Source: Alkanindiges sp. (GTDB taxonomy: Bacteria; Pseudomonadota; Gammaproteobacteria; Pseudomonadales; Moraxellaceae). From it: DNA of 8,567 nucleotides. This document shows, piece after piece, positions 1-6,788 of the stretch. The DNA is taken from NCBI GenBank assembly GCA_030152125.1, contig JASLIR010000270.1:1-8567 (forward strand), written 5' to 3'. The notes beneath the pieces were generated by a model. It saw only the letters and a list, made by a program, of their open reading frames with translations, made no database searches and had not been told where the DNA came from. Position 1 is the stretch's first letter. The number at the start of each line of letters is the position of its first letter. The translations under genes were made by a program, and so were the position numbers.

Positions 1-1
1 A

Positions 2-154
2 TTTATAAGCACTGATTCTGGTACCTATGCGTTAGACAAAACAACTCACATGCCTGTCTGGCACAGCAAAAAAACCGGGCGATTAGCAATTTCAGCAAAT
101 GGTCTCCTTTACATTTCTACACCTACTAATATTTTTGCCTTTAATCTAAGATAG
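2..154 (+). CDS. C-terminal end of a PQQ-type beta-propeller protein (partial)
   Basis: An open frame enters from the left edge and stops with TAG at 152-154, giving the last 50 residues of a protein whose start lies outside the window. The residues follow the PQQ-like/BamB-type propeller blade pattern: a 'YALD' turn, then a 'PVWH' tryptophan strand, 'GRLAIS', 'NGLLYIST' and a closing 'IFAFNL'. This is the usual alternation of 'lyalD..tG..lW' and 'g.lyv.t..g.l.AfD' strands. The parent could be a quinoprotein-like secreted protein, an outer-membrane assembly lipoprotein, or a larger repeat protein; the fragment cannot decide. A strong terminator follows 14 bp after the stop, so this is the last gene of its transcript. 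The reading frame is certain; the family call rests on one blade. Confidence 0.6.
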   Translation, partial: FISTDSGTYALDKTTHMPVWHSKKTGRLAISANGLLYISTPTNIFAFNLR

Positions 155-167
155 TCTATCTTTCAAT

Positions 168-197
168 CCGCTCAGGCTTCATGGCTTGAGCGGTTTT
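168..197 (+). terminator. Intrinsic terminator after the beta-propeller gene
   Basis: The arms CCGCTCAGGC (168-177) and GCTTGAGCGG (184-193) form a 10-bp stem with one G-U pair and a 6-nt loop, followed by TTTT and a pyrimidine-rich stretch. It lies 14 bp behind the stop codon of the left-edge gene and isolates that gene from the DUF2237 gene. Confidence 0.8.
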
Positions 198-291
198 CCC
201 TTCAAAAAATTGCTGTAAAATGTATAGCAATACTAATCAAATAATTGCTAAAATTTAAAAGATGCCTACATGAATCGGATTATGTATAAAA

Positions 292-675
292 ATGTCCATT
301 AATCCTATTCCCGCACAGAACATTCGGAATGTACTGGGGGAGCGTTTAGCGAGTTGCTGCTACGACCCAATTACAGGTTTCTTCAGGGATGGCTTTTGTC
401 ATACAGGGCCTTATGACTTAGGGCAGCATACTGTATGTGCTCAAATGACATCAGAATTTTTAACTTTTTCCCAGAACATGGGAAATGATTTAAGCACGCC
501 ACTGCCGGAAATCGGGTTTCCCGGTTTACAGCCAGGCGACTTTTGGTGCATCTGCGTGACTCGCTGGAAAGAAGCTTATGACGCCGGGTTTGCCCCGCCG
601 ATCAAGCTCCAGTCTTGCCATGAGCGTGCTTTGGACTACGTTTCTTTAGATATTTTACGCCGTTATGCCATATAA
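292..675 (+). CDS. DUF2237 family protein
   Basis: A 127-residue cytoplasmic protein of the DUF2237 family (PF09996), whose biochemical function is unknown to me. The family signature is seen along its full length: 'CCYDPITGFFRDGFC' (residues 22-36), 'HTVCAQMT' (46-53), 'GNDLSTP' (64-70), and 'GFPGLQPGDFWCIC' (75-88) followed by 'RWKEAY' (91-96). It has seven cysteines (22, 23, 36, 49, 86, 88, 109), several inside conserved blocks, which may suggest metal binding or redox chemistry; this is inference. There is no signal peptide or membrane segment. Length is usual for the family. The ATG at 292 is the only sensible start, since the ATGs at 262, 270 and 282 are out of frame or stop at once, although its ribosome site is weak. 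Its end overlaps the following Maf gene by 11 bp, so the two are probably co-transcribed and translationally coupled. Confidence 0.88.
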   Translation: MSINPIPAQNIRNVLGERLASCCYDPITGFFRDGFCHTGPYDLGQHTVCAQMTSEFLTFSQNMGNDLSTPLPEIGFPGLQPGDFWCICVTRWKEAYDAGFAPPIKLQSCHERALDYVSLDILRRYAI

Positions 676-1261
676 AGCCCCTATTATCCTTGCTTCCACC
701 TCTGGTACGCGCCGTCAGTTACTGACCCGCCTGAATGTACCGTTTGACGTGATTTCTCCAGAAGTGGATGAGTCGCCGCAGGATGGTGAATCGCCACAGG
801 ATCTGGCACGCCGTCTTGCCCGTCAAAAATCATCGGTCGTGTCTACCCAGTTTCCGCATGCTATTGTCATCGGTGCTGACCAGGTGGTATGGCGCGATAA
901 CCAGCCGGATATTTTTCTGGGGAAACCCGGTACAGCCAACAAGGCCATTGAGCAGTTGCGTTTAAGCGCAGGAAAACTGGTGCACTTTGAAACAGCAGTT
1001 AGCGTGCAATGTACCGAGCTGGATTATGAGCGCATTGAGCTCTGCCATTTTTCCGTGCACTTCCGTCAGCTGGATGAACAGGAAATCAAACGTTACGTAG
1101 CTTATGACCAACCCTTCCAGTGTGCTGGCAGCTTTAAGGTGGAAAGCCTGGGGATTAGCCTGTTTGACAGCATGCAGGGTGATGATTTTACGGCATTGAT
1201 GGGCCTGCCCATGATCAAGCTGGCAGAAATGCTGCGTGAACTGGAATGGCAGGTGCCTTGA
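665..1261 (+). CDS. yceF: Maf/YceF-type nucleoside triphosphate pyrophosphatase
   Basis: A 198-residue Maf-superfamily house-cleaning enzyme that hydrolyses non-canonical nucleoside triphosphates to monophosphate and pyrophosphate. The YceF subgroup prefers 7-methyl-GTP (established for the E. coli protein). Visible signatures: the N-terminal 'ILASTSGTRR' loop (residues 8-17), 'PEVDES' (32-37), the catalytic 'GADQVV' with Asp72, 'GKP' (86-88), and the YceF-like stretch 'CAGSFKVESLGISLF' (153-167) followed by 'LMGLP' (178-182). 'VHFRQL' and 'CAGSFK' match YceF better than the dTTP/UTP-specific YhdE group; the subgroup call is from memory of those sequences. The ATG at 665 lies inside the end of the upstream DUF2237 gene, and the protein begins 'MPYKAPIILAST' as expected for the family. 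Transcription ends at the palindromic terminator 1350-1383. Confidence 0.93.
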   Translation: MPYKAPIILASTSGTRRQLLTRLNVPFDVISPEVDESPQDGESPQDLARRLARQKSSVVSTQFPHAIVIGADQVVWRDNQPDIFLGKPGTANKAIEQLRLSAGKLVHFETAVSVQCTELDYERIELCHFSVHFRQLDEQEIKRYVAYDQPFQCAGSFKVESLGISLFDSMQGDDFTALMGLPMIKLAEMLRELEWQVP

Positions 1262-1349
1262 TCTTGATAGCTGGCCAGGGCCAAAAGAGAAAGCTCTCTG
1301 GCAGATTTATCCAGACTGGAAAATAAAGTAGAACAAGCCTAAACCCTAT

Positions 1350-1383
1350 AAAAACAAAGCCCGCATATGCGGGCTTTGTTTTT
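1350..1383. terminator. Bidirectional terminator, perfect 34-bp palindrome, between yceF and mnmG
   Basis: The core GCCCGCATATGCGGGC (1359-1374) is self-complementary and is flanked by A-rich 1350-1358 and its exact complement, T-rich, at 1375-1383. Read in either direction this gives a GC-rich hairpin ending in a T tract, so it can stop rightward transcripts of yceF and leftward transcripts of mnmG. It lies 88 bp after the yceF stop and 19 bp after the mnmG stop. Confidence 0.9.
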
Positions 1384-1402
1384 GATATCAGTACGCCATC
1401 AC

Positions 1403-3280
1403 TTAGCTGGCGCGTCTTAAACCCTGCTTCTTCAATGTTACCAGCAGCAAATGTACTGCAGCCGGTGTAACACCCGGAATACGGCCAGCCTGTGCCAGAC
1501 TGGCAGGACGTATATTTTTCAGCTTCTGGGTAATTTCACGCGACAGGCCTGACACTGCATCATAGTCAAAATCGATAGGCAGCAGGGTCTCTTCCATCTT
1601 TTTCAACTGCGCCACGTCATCATGCTGGCGGTCAATATAACCGGCATACTTCACGGCAATTTCAATCTGCTCGCCTACCAACTGGGACACTTCTGATCCT
1701 GTCAGTTCAGCAATCTGGCTAAAGGTAACATTCGGGCGCTTTAACAAATCAAAGGCTGAATTTTCCTTGCTTAGCACTTCGCCTGTACTTTCAATAAAAC
1801 GCTGGCCCAGCTTGTTGCTTGGTGCCGCCCACAGCGATTTTAAGCGTGCAGTTTCTTTCTCAATGCTTTCCATCTTGTTGCAGAAATGCGCCCAGCGCTC
1901 GTCGTCCACCAGGCCAAGCTCACGGCCAATAGCCGTCAGGCGCTGGTCGGCATTGTCTTCACGCAACATCAGGCGGTATTCGGCACGGCTGGTAAACATG
2001 CGGTACGGTTCCTTGGTACCCAGGGTAATCAAGTCATCCACCAGCACACCCATATAAGCCTGGTCACGGCTTGGTGTCCAGCCTTCCTGATCCCACGCAC
2101 GGCGTGCCGCATTCAAACCAGCCAGCAAGCCCTGTGCGCCTGCCTCTTCATAACCTGTCGTACCATTAATCTGCCCGGCAAAGAACAGGTTATTAATCGA
2201 CTTGGTTTCCAGCGTTGGCTTCAGGTTTTGCGGATTAAAATAATCGTACTCAATAGCATAGCCCGGACGCAGGATGTGCGCATTTTCCATACCCTTAATG
2301 GAACGCACCAATTTGAACTGGATATCAAATGGCAAACTGGTAGAAATACCATTCGGGTACAGCTCGTGGGTGGTCAGGCCTTCCGGCTCAATAAAAATCT
2401 GGTGACTGTCTTTGTCACTAAAACGGTGAATCTTGTCTTCAATGGAAGGGCAATAGCGTGGCCCTACCCCTTCAATCACACCGGTATACATCGGCGATCT
2501 GTCCAGACCACTACGGATAATGTCATGCGTCTGTTCGTTGGTATGCGTAATCCAGCAGTTAATTTGCTGCGGGTGCATGGACACATCGCCCATAAAGGAC
2601 ATCACCGGGGTTGGGGTATCACCAGGTTGTGGCAGCATCACGGAAAAATCAACCGTACGCGCATCAATACGTGGTGGTGTACCAGTTTTTAAGCGACCAA
2701 CCGGCAACTCCAGCTCACGCAAGCGCTGCGCCAAAGCAATCGAAGGTGGATCACCGGCACGGCCACCGCGCGACTGCTCCAGGCCCACATGAATCACGCC
2801 ACCCAGGAAAGTACCGGTAGTAAGTACCACGGAACGTGCATCAAAGCGCACACCCATTTGGGTCACAACACCTTTAACGGTATTACCTTCCACAATCAGG
2901 TCGTCTGCGGCCTGCTGGAAAATATCCAGATTCTGCTGGTTTTCCAGCGTGGCACGAATAGCCGCCTTGTACAGTACACGGTCTGCCTGCGCACGGGTAG
3001 CGCGTACTGCCGCACCTTTACGCCCGTTCAATATACGGAACTGGATACCACCTTTATCGGCAGCCAGTGCCATGGCACCACCCAGCGCATCAATTTCGCG
3101 CACCAGATGCGACTTGCCAATCCCGCCAATCGCCGGGTTGCAGCTCATCTGCCCCAAGGTTTCAATATTATGTGTCAGCAACAGGGTTTGGCGCCCCATA
3201 CGCGCAGCAGCAAGGGCAGCCTCTGTTCCGGCATGGCCACCACCAATCACAATAACATCGTAAGCTTTAGGGTAATGCAT
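1403..3280 (-). CDS. mnmG: tRNA uridine-5-carboxymethylaminomethyl modification enzyme MnmG (GidA)
   Basis: FAD-dependent subunit of the MnmE-MnmG complex, which installs the (carboxymethyl)aminomethyl group on wobble uridine 34 of several tRNAs in the cytoplasm. With the ATG at 3278-3280 the protein has 625 residues, about the E. coli length. The FAD-binding glycine motif '[11 protein letters not shown]' is at residues 12-22, the hallmark '[10 protein letters not shown]' at 47-56 with conserved Cys47, then '[12 protein letters not shown]', 'GGRAGDPPS', '[10 protein letters not shown]' and 'RYCPSIEDK' with the second conserved cysteine. The C-terminal MnmE/tRNA-binding part ends with '[18 protein letters not shown]'. 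An in-frame TTG at 3304 would add eight residues, but a TATAAT-like box at 3318-3323 would leave it almost no leader, and the ATG start aligns with E. coli MnmG (MFYPDPFD). No rsmG or parAB follows; the palindromic terminator and convergent yceF come directly after. Confidence 0.97.
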   Translation of the reverse strand: MHYPKAYDVIVIGGGHAGTEAALAAARMGRQTLLLTHNIETLGQMSCNPAIGGIGKSHLVREIDALGGAMALAADKGGIQFRILNGRKGAAVRATRAQADRVLYKAAIRATLENQQNLDIFQQAADDLIVEGNTVKGVVTQMGVRFDARSVVLTTGTFLGGVIHVGLEQSRGGRAGDPPSIALAQRLRELELPVGRLKTGTPPRIDARTVDFSVMLPQPGDTPTPVMSFMGDVSMHPQQINCWITHTNEQTHDIIRSGLDRSPMYTGVIEGVGPRYCPSIEDKIHRFSDKDSHQIFIEPEGLTTHELYPNGISTSLPFDIQFKLVRSIKGMENAHILRPGYAIEYDYFNPQNLKPTLETKSINNLFFAGQINGTTGYEEAGAQGLLAGLNAARRAWDQEGWTPSRDQAYMGVLVDDLITLGTKEPYRMFTSRAEYRLMLREDNADQRLTAIGRELGLVDDERWAHFCNKMESIEKETARLKSLWAAPSNKLGQRFIESTGEVLSKENSAFDLLKRPNVTFSQIAELTGSEVSQLVGEQIEIAVKYAGYIDRQHDDVAQLKKMEETLLPIDFDYDAVSGLSREITQKLKNIRPASLAQAGRIPGVTPAAVHLLLVTLKKQGLRRAS

Positions 3281-3317
3281 AATGTGCACTGATCTATCAG
3301 ACAAAAAACAAGCGCAA

Positions 3318-3323
3318 ATTATA
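3318..3323 (-). promoter_or_regulatory. Candidate -10 box of the mnmG promoter
   Basis: The minus strand reads TATAAT exactly here. Transcription would start near 3311, giving a leader of about 30 nt to the ATG at 3280. No good -35 hexamer is found 16-18 bp upstream (the 17-bp position reads TATATG), so the assignment is tentative and mnmG may also be read through from the transporter gene. Confidence 0.4.
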
Positions 3324-3346
3324 GTCTATTTTTCAGTTTTCATATA

Positions 3347-3377
3347 TAGCCTGTTGCAAATCGCTGCTTACAGGCTA
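3347..3377. repeat. Inverted repeat between mnmG and the transporter gene
   Basis: TAGCCTGT (3347-3354) and ACAGGCTA (3370-3377) are exact complements with a 15-nt loop. It starts 10 bp beyond the transporter stop codon, where a terminator would be expected on the minus strand. There is no T tract behind it on either strand, so it is at best a weak or attenuating structure. Confidence 0.5.
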
Positions 3378-3387
3378 GGCAAAGCGG

Positions 3388-4263
3388 TCATCCCACAGCA
3401 ACTGCAGGCTTTACCCGGGTAATAATCAGGCCAAAAACCACCGCATATACAAACATTAAAATGGAATAAACAGCGGCAGGAATAGCAACCGTGGGGTTAT
3501 TCATCAGGCTTAAGGCGATGGTCAGCGCCAGTGTTCCATTATGGATACCCACTTCAAATGCGCTGGCGCGCGCCTGGGCTTCGGATATACCAAACCAGCG
3601 CGGCACAAAGTAGCCCACCGCCAGACTGATAATACAAAACAGTGAGGTTGCCACGCCTACATCCAACACATAGCCCATCAGGTTTTGCTTTTCCTTTAGC
3701 AATGCACCCACCACCACAATCAGCAACAATATGACCGAGAAGATACGGACCGGCTTGTCCATACGTTTGGCAAAGTTCACTGCATAATGCCGGATCAGCA
3801 TCCCTATTGCTACCGGTGCAATTACAATCACAAACACCTGTAATACCTTGGAAAACTGCAAGCCAATCTGCTCATCACTGTTTAAAAAATAGCGGCTGGC
3901 CCAGTTCACCACCAGCGGCAAGGTAAATGCAGCCAGTATGGAGTTAATGGCAGTAAGGGTGATATTTAAGGCAACATCGCCACGGAATAAAAAACTGTAT
4001 AAATTAGCGGTTGCACCGCCGGGCGAGGCCGCCAGCAGCATCATGCCCACTGCCAGTAATGGGGGAAGATTTAGCGCCCTGGTAATGATAAAGGCGATGC
4101 CTGTAAGCACCACCAGCTGACAAAACAGTGCAATAATCACTGCTTTGGGGTGCTGGGCAACACGGGCAAAGTCCTTTAGCGTTAACTCAAAACCCAGGCC
4201 CATCATTACCAGTGCCAGTGCAAATGGTAACAGCTGTACCATGATGCTCGATTCCATCGTCAT
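3388..4263 (-). CDS. Bile acid:sodium symporter (BASS/SBF) family transporter
   Basis: A 291-residue inner-membrane protein of the BASS family (PF01758), probably sodium-coupled uptake of an organic anion; the substrate is not predictable. It is almost entirely hydrophobic, with about 8-10 membrane segments. The family core 'SPGGATANLYSFLFRGD' is at residues 80-96 and the second crossover region 'FEVGIHNGTLAL' at 236-247. In the Neisseria homologue ASBT-NM the equivalent sites carry Ser-Asn and Gln that bind sodium; here they appear as Ala86-Asn87 and His241, so coupling may differ. Start choice: an AGGA lies only 3 nt before the first ATG (4263) but 9 nt before the ATG at codon 3 (4257), so translation may begin two codons later. 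The gene lies between mnmG and alkB, all leftward, separated from alkB by a strong terminator. A role in fatty-acid or organic-acid traffic linked to alkB is only a guess. Confidence 0.88.
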   Translation of the reverse strand: MTMESSIMVQLLPFALALVMMGLGFELTLKDFARVAQHPKAVIIALFCQLVVLTGIAFIITRALNLPPLLAVGMMLLAASPGGATANLYSFLFRGDVALNITLTAINSILAAFTLPLVVNWASRYFLNSDEQIGLQFSKVLQVFVIVIAPVAIGMLIRHYAVNFAKRMDKPVRIFSVILLLIVVVGALLKEKQNLMGYVLDVGVATSLFCIISLAVGYFVPRWFGISEAQARASAFEVGIHNGTLALTIALSLMNNPTVAIPAAVYSILMFVYAVVFGLIITRVKPAVAVG

Positions 4264-4335
4264 AAATCCTGTTCGCTTATTATTTTTACTGCCCTAAGGC
4301 AGCGGCATACAACCACCATAACAAAAATCCGGCAT

Positions 4336-4362
4336 AAAAAAACCCGCTATAAAAATAGCGGG
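4336..4362 (-). terminator. Intrinsic terminator of alkB
   Basis: On the minus strand CCCGCTAT (4362-4355) pairs with ATAGCGGG (4350-4343) across a TTTT loop and is followed by seven T residues (4342-4336). It sits 28 bp beyond the alkB stop and separates alkB from the transporter gene. Confidence 0.93.
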
Positions 4363-4390
4363 CTGTAGAAAACAATATATTAAGAATATA

Positions 4391-5626
4391 TTAAGCTTTC
4401 TCGGTTTCCACGGCGGCATCCTGCTTCAGCGACTGATCCACCACACCATACTTGGCAAACAGACGCGCACGGGCTTTTGGATGTACATTGGCTTTATTCA
4501 GGTCACCCTTGTAGTTATCCACCACACGCTGGTCCATCAGTTTAAACCACCAGCCTGGAATGATGGCTGGCAGTAACAGCGACGCATAACCAGCCGGCAG
4601 TTGCGGTACATCTTCAAAATGACGCAAGGCCTGGAATGCACGGGTTGGGTATGCATGATGGTCAGAATGGCGCTGTAACTGATACAGGAACAGGTTGGTT
4701 ACCATGCTGTTGCTGTTCCAGCTATGCTCCGGCATGGTACGTTCATAGTTACCATTTTCCAGCTTCTGGCGTTTTAAGCCATAGTGCTCCAGATAGTTAA
4801 TCACTTCAAACAGGGTAAAGCCATACACTGCCTGAGTTATCAGGAACGGAATCACACGGCGGCCAAACAGGGCAATCATGGTGCCATGGAAAGCAGCAGC
4901 CATGGCCCAGCCTTGCAGCAGCTCATTATCTACTGACCAGAACGTCTTGCCTTTACGCTGCAAACGGCGGGTTTCAATTTCAATGGCCGATTTAAAGCTG
5001 CCAATCACGGTGCGCGGCCAGAACTGCCAGAATGTTTCACCCATTTGCGACGATGCAGGATCTTCCGGGGTAGCTACACGCTTGTGGTGGCCATACGGAT
5101 GCTCAACACGGAAATGGATATAACCGGTTGGCAGCAATGCCATGTGCGACATGTAGTGATATATTTTTTCAGACTTGTGACTCAGCTCATGCGCGGTATT
5201 GAGTGCAATCCCGTTTACCGCGCCGATGGACATCCCCATCAGAATCTGGTCGATTAACGGCGTGCCCTTACGGCTTACGGCATAGCCAGCAACCATGGTC
5301 GCTATATATTGTGACGGAATATATGCGTTAACAATACGCATATAGTAAGGGTCTTTTTCCAGCTGTTTAATAGCATCTTCTGGATGATTATCACCATCAG
5401 CACCCATCAGTTTGTCAATCACTGGAATGATGCCGTGCAATACCACAGGGCCGGTGAGTACCAGACCACGTAATTTTTTTGGTGCCAGAGCATAGCCGGT
5501 CGCAGCCACCAATCCAATAAAAGGTAAGGCTGGGCTTAACAGCCACAGGAATCTTTTAGGGTCTTTATACTTTTTAGGTTCAGCTGCTTGATCTTTCAAC
5601 ATGGCAATTGGGGTATTGGCATTCAT
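4391..5626 (-). CDS. alkB: Alkane 1-monooxygenase (AlkB/AlkM), membrane diiron enzyme
   Basis: A 411-residue integral-membrane non-haem diiron enzyme that hydroxylates n-alkanes at the terminal carbon, first step of alkane use, with electrons delivered by rubredoxin and rubredoxin reductase. All nine expected histidines are present: 'HELSH' (146-150), 'HPYGHH' (176-181), 'NYLEHYG' (His281) and 'LQRHSDHH' (320-324), plus 'ATPEDPAS' (185-192) and 'MPEHSWNSN'. Several hydrophobic helices precede and separate the boxes. The sequence resembles Acinetobacter AlkM more than Pseudomonas putida AlkB, judged from memory. The residue aligned with GPo1 Trp55 appears to be Leu63, a change known to admit longer alkanes. 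No rubredoxin domain is fused and no rubredoxin gene is in the window. The start is secured by AGGAG at 5636-5640, 9 nt before the ATG. The gene is transcribed away from an AraC-type regulator across an operator-like repeat and ends at its own terminator. Confidence 0.97.
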   Translation of the reverse strand: MNANTPIAMLKDQAAEPKKYKDPKRFLWLLSPALPFIGLVAATGYALAPKKLRGLVLTGPVVLHGIIPVIDKLMGADGDNHPEDAIKQLEKDPYYMRIVNAYIPSQYIATMVAGYAVSRKGTPLIDQILMGMSIGAVNGIALNTAHELSHKSEKIYHYMSHMALLPTGYIHFRVEHPYGHHKRVATPEDPASSQMGETFWQFWPRTVIGSFKSAIEIETRRLQRKGKTFWSVDNELLQGWAMAAAFHGTMIALFGRRVIPFLITQAVYGFTLFEVINYLEHYGLKRQKLENGNYERTMPEHSWNSNSMVTNLFLYQLQRHSDHHAYPTRAFQALRHFEDVPQLPAGYASLLLPAIIPGWWFKLMDQRVVDNYKGDLNKANVHPKARARLFAKYGVVDQSLKQDAAVETEKA

Positions 5627-5635
5627 GTTGATCTA

Positions 5636-5640
5636 CTCCT
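5636..5640 (-). promoter_or_regulatory. Ribosome binding site of alkB
   Basis: The minus strand reads AGGAG, 9 nt before the ATG at 5626. It is among the best Shine-Dalgarno matches in the window and fixes the alkB start. Confidence 0.85.
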
Positions 5641-5657
5641 AACTCTAACTTATCCGT

Positions 5658-5686
5658 AATATGATTGACGATTGTTACTGTTTGTT
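5658..5686 (-). promoter_or_regulatory. Candidate activator-dependent alkB promoter
   Basis: On the minus strand a -10-like CATATT (5663-5658) is preceded at 17 bp by a very poor -35 position, AACAAA (5686-5681). The proximal copy of the 21-bp-spaced direct repeat ends five bases upstream of that -35. A weak -35 beside an AraC-type site is typical of class II activation. Start of transcription would be near 5651, leaving a short leader with the AGGAG. The box itself is weak evidence; the arrangement is the main argument. Confidence 0.35.
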
Positions 5687-5691
5687 CCAGT

Positions 5692-5723
5692 TGTCAGCGT
5701 CCAAAAAACCTATGTCAGCGTCC
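5692..5723. promoter_or_regulatory. AraC-type operator: 11-bp direct repeat with 21-bp period
   Basis: TGTCAGCGTCC occurs exactly at 5692-5702 and again at 5713-5723, separated by AAAAAACCTA. The 21-bp period places both copies on the same face of the helix, two turns apart, as in the half-sites bound by the two subunits of an AraC-family dimer. It lies between alkB and the AraC-type regulator gene, adjacent to the presumed alkB promoter. Binding by this regulator is inferred, not shown. Confidence 0.7.
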
Positions 5724-5750
5724 CCAGCCGCACTTTGCAAACAGAATTAT

Positions 5751-5779
5751 TTGCTATACCGTGATTCTTTCGCTATAAA
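5751..5779 (+). promoter_or_regulatory. Promoter of the AraC-family regulator
   Basis: TTGCTA (5751-5756) is followed after exactly 17 bp by TATAAA (5774-5779), a good sigma-70 match. Transcription would start near 5786, so translation has to begin downstream of that, which supports the ATG at 5808. The promoter lies 27 bp beyond the direct-repeat operator, so autoregulation is possible. Confidence 0.55.
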
Positions 5780-5807
5780 ACCCAGCAAATCCAGATTCGA
5801 GCCTGTC

Positions 5808-6752
5808 ATGGATGCTTTAAGTAAAATTTTTGATGATATTCACATGAGCCATGCCGAATATGTGTATGTCACCGGCCATGAAGACTGGCATATCAAGCTG
5901 GACACGCAAGGCCAGGTGGCGTTTCACATCATCCTGTTTGGTCACTGCCTGGTGCAGTTGCAAAACCAGCCGGCCCAGCAGGTACAGGGTGGCGACATCA
6001 TCATTATTTCGTCCGGTCTGGAACATCACCTGTATTTTTCTTCACCGCATGCCTGGGTCATCCCCCCACACGACCTGCTGGCCGAATTTAAGGGACACCG
6101 GCATGACCCGGTAAAAATTGGTGATGGCACCCGTGCCAACTGCCTGATTTTAAGCATCCGTTGCAACATGGATACTGAAATGGCACGGCCGCTGCTGTCT
6201 GCCCTGCCCCCCATCATGTTTATCCAGAATGCCATGGGTGAAGGCGCACCACCATGGCTAAAAATCGGCCTGCAGTTTCTGGCACTGGAAGCCGAACGTA
6301 CCCGACCTGGACGCGATACCCTGATGAACCGTCTGGTAGACATGCTGCTGATTGAATGTGTGCGTGATTATATTGAGCAGCTACCGGAAGGTTCCGATAA
6401 CTGGCTGACCGCCCTGCGCGACCCGCAATTGGCCCCGGTGCTTAGTGCCATCCATGCCGAACCGCATGTGTCATGGACAGTGGCCGACCTTGCGGTGCTG
6501 GCGCATATGTCGCGTTCTTCCTTTGCCGAACGTTTTAATGAAAAAATGGGCGAAACACCGCTGGCCTACTTATCGGCCCTGCGCTTAAGACTGGCCGCGT
6601 GGAACCTGCGCGAAAATGATTTAAGCGTGGCGCGTATCAGTGAGAAAGTGGGCTACTCTTCCGAAACAGCATTTAGCCAGGCCTTTAAACGCCAGTATGG
6701 CCTTAGCCCCACCCAGTACCGCAAGCATATGCACGAAAGTTTGCCTGCCTGA
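5808..6752 (+). CDS. AraC-family transcriptional regulator with Cupin_6 sensor domain, probable alkB regulator
   Basis: A 314-residue DNA-binding regulator from the start preferred here. Residues 1-200 form a Cupin_6-type (PF12852) ligand domain: it opens with 'MDALSKIF', includes 'GGDIIIIS' (61-68) and 'LLSALPPIMFI' (129-139), and ends in 'WLTALRDPQL'. The C-terminal AraC domain holds two helix-turn-helix units, about 223-244 ('WTVADLAVLAHMSRSSFAERF' region) and 273-296, closing with 'GYSSETAFSQAFKR' and 'GLSPTQYR'. The frame is open back to an ATG at 5661 (363 residues), but those extra 49 codons have no ribosome site, are rich in Cys, Ser and Lys, and cover the operator repeat and the promoter at 5751-5779. 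The Cupin_6 domain normally begins at 'DALS'. A GAG lies 6 nt before 5808. Divergence from alkB matches the Acinetobacter alkM-alkR layout; alkanes as effector are inferred. Confidence 0.9.
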   Translation: MDALSKIFDDIHMSHAEYVYVTGHEDWHIKLDTQGQVAFHIILFGHCLVQLQNQPAQQVQGGDIIIISSGLEHHLYFSSPHAWVIPPHDLLAEFKGHRHDPVKIGDGTRANCLILSIRCNMDTEMARPLLSALPPIMFIQNAMGEGAPPWLKIGLQFLALEAERTRPGRDTLMNRLVDMLLIECVRDYIEQLPEGSDNWLTALRDPQLAPVLSAIHAEPHVSWTVADLAVLAHMSRSSFAERFNEKMGETPLAYLSALRLRLAAWNLRENDLSVARISEKVGYSSETAFSQAFKRQYGLSPTQYRKHMHESLPA

Positions 6753-6788
6753 TTTTGCCCGCCTGATAATGGTGCAGGTAGGCAAAAT
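6752..6788. repeat. Hairpin at the end of the AraC-type gene
   Basis: Arms 6752-6765 and 6775-6788 form a 14-bp stem with one C-A mismatch and one G-T pair, outer part ATTTTGCC/GGCAAAAT, loop 9 nt. It begins at the last base of the stop codon. The position suits a terminator, but no T tract follows on either strand, so it may instead protect the 3' end or stop transcription only weakly. Confidence 0.55.

Noticed and set aside
1886..2692. 268-codon open frame on the plus strand opposite mnmG
   Set aside because: It is the antisense of a strongly conserved gene; its composition is atypical and it shows no recognisable family.
2789..3292. 167-codon open frame on the plus strand opposite the mnmG start
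   Set aside because: Antisense shadow of mnmG, with no ribosome site or domain signature.
3281..3304. TTG start of mnmG adding eight residues
   Set aside because: No ribosome site, almost no leader behind the TATAAT-like box, and the ATG at 3280 aligns with the E. coli MnmG start.
3347..3377. Inverted repeat as terminator of the transporter gene
   Set aside because: No T tract follows on the minus strand, and the loop is long; it is kept only as a repeat.
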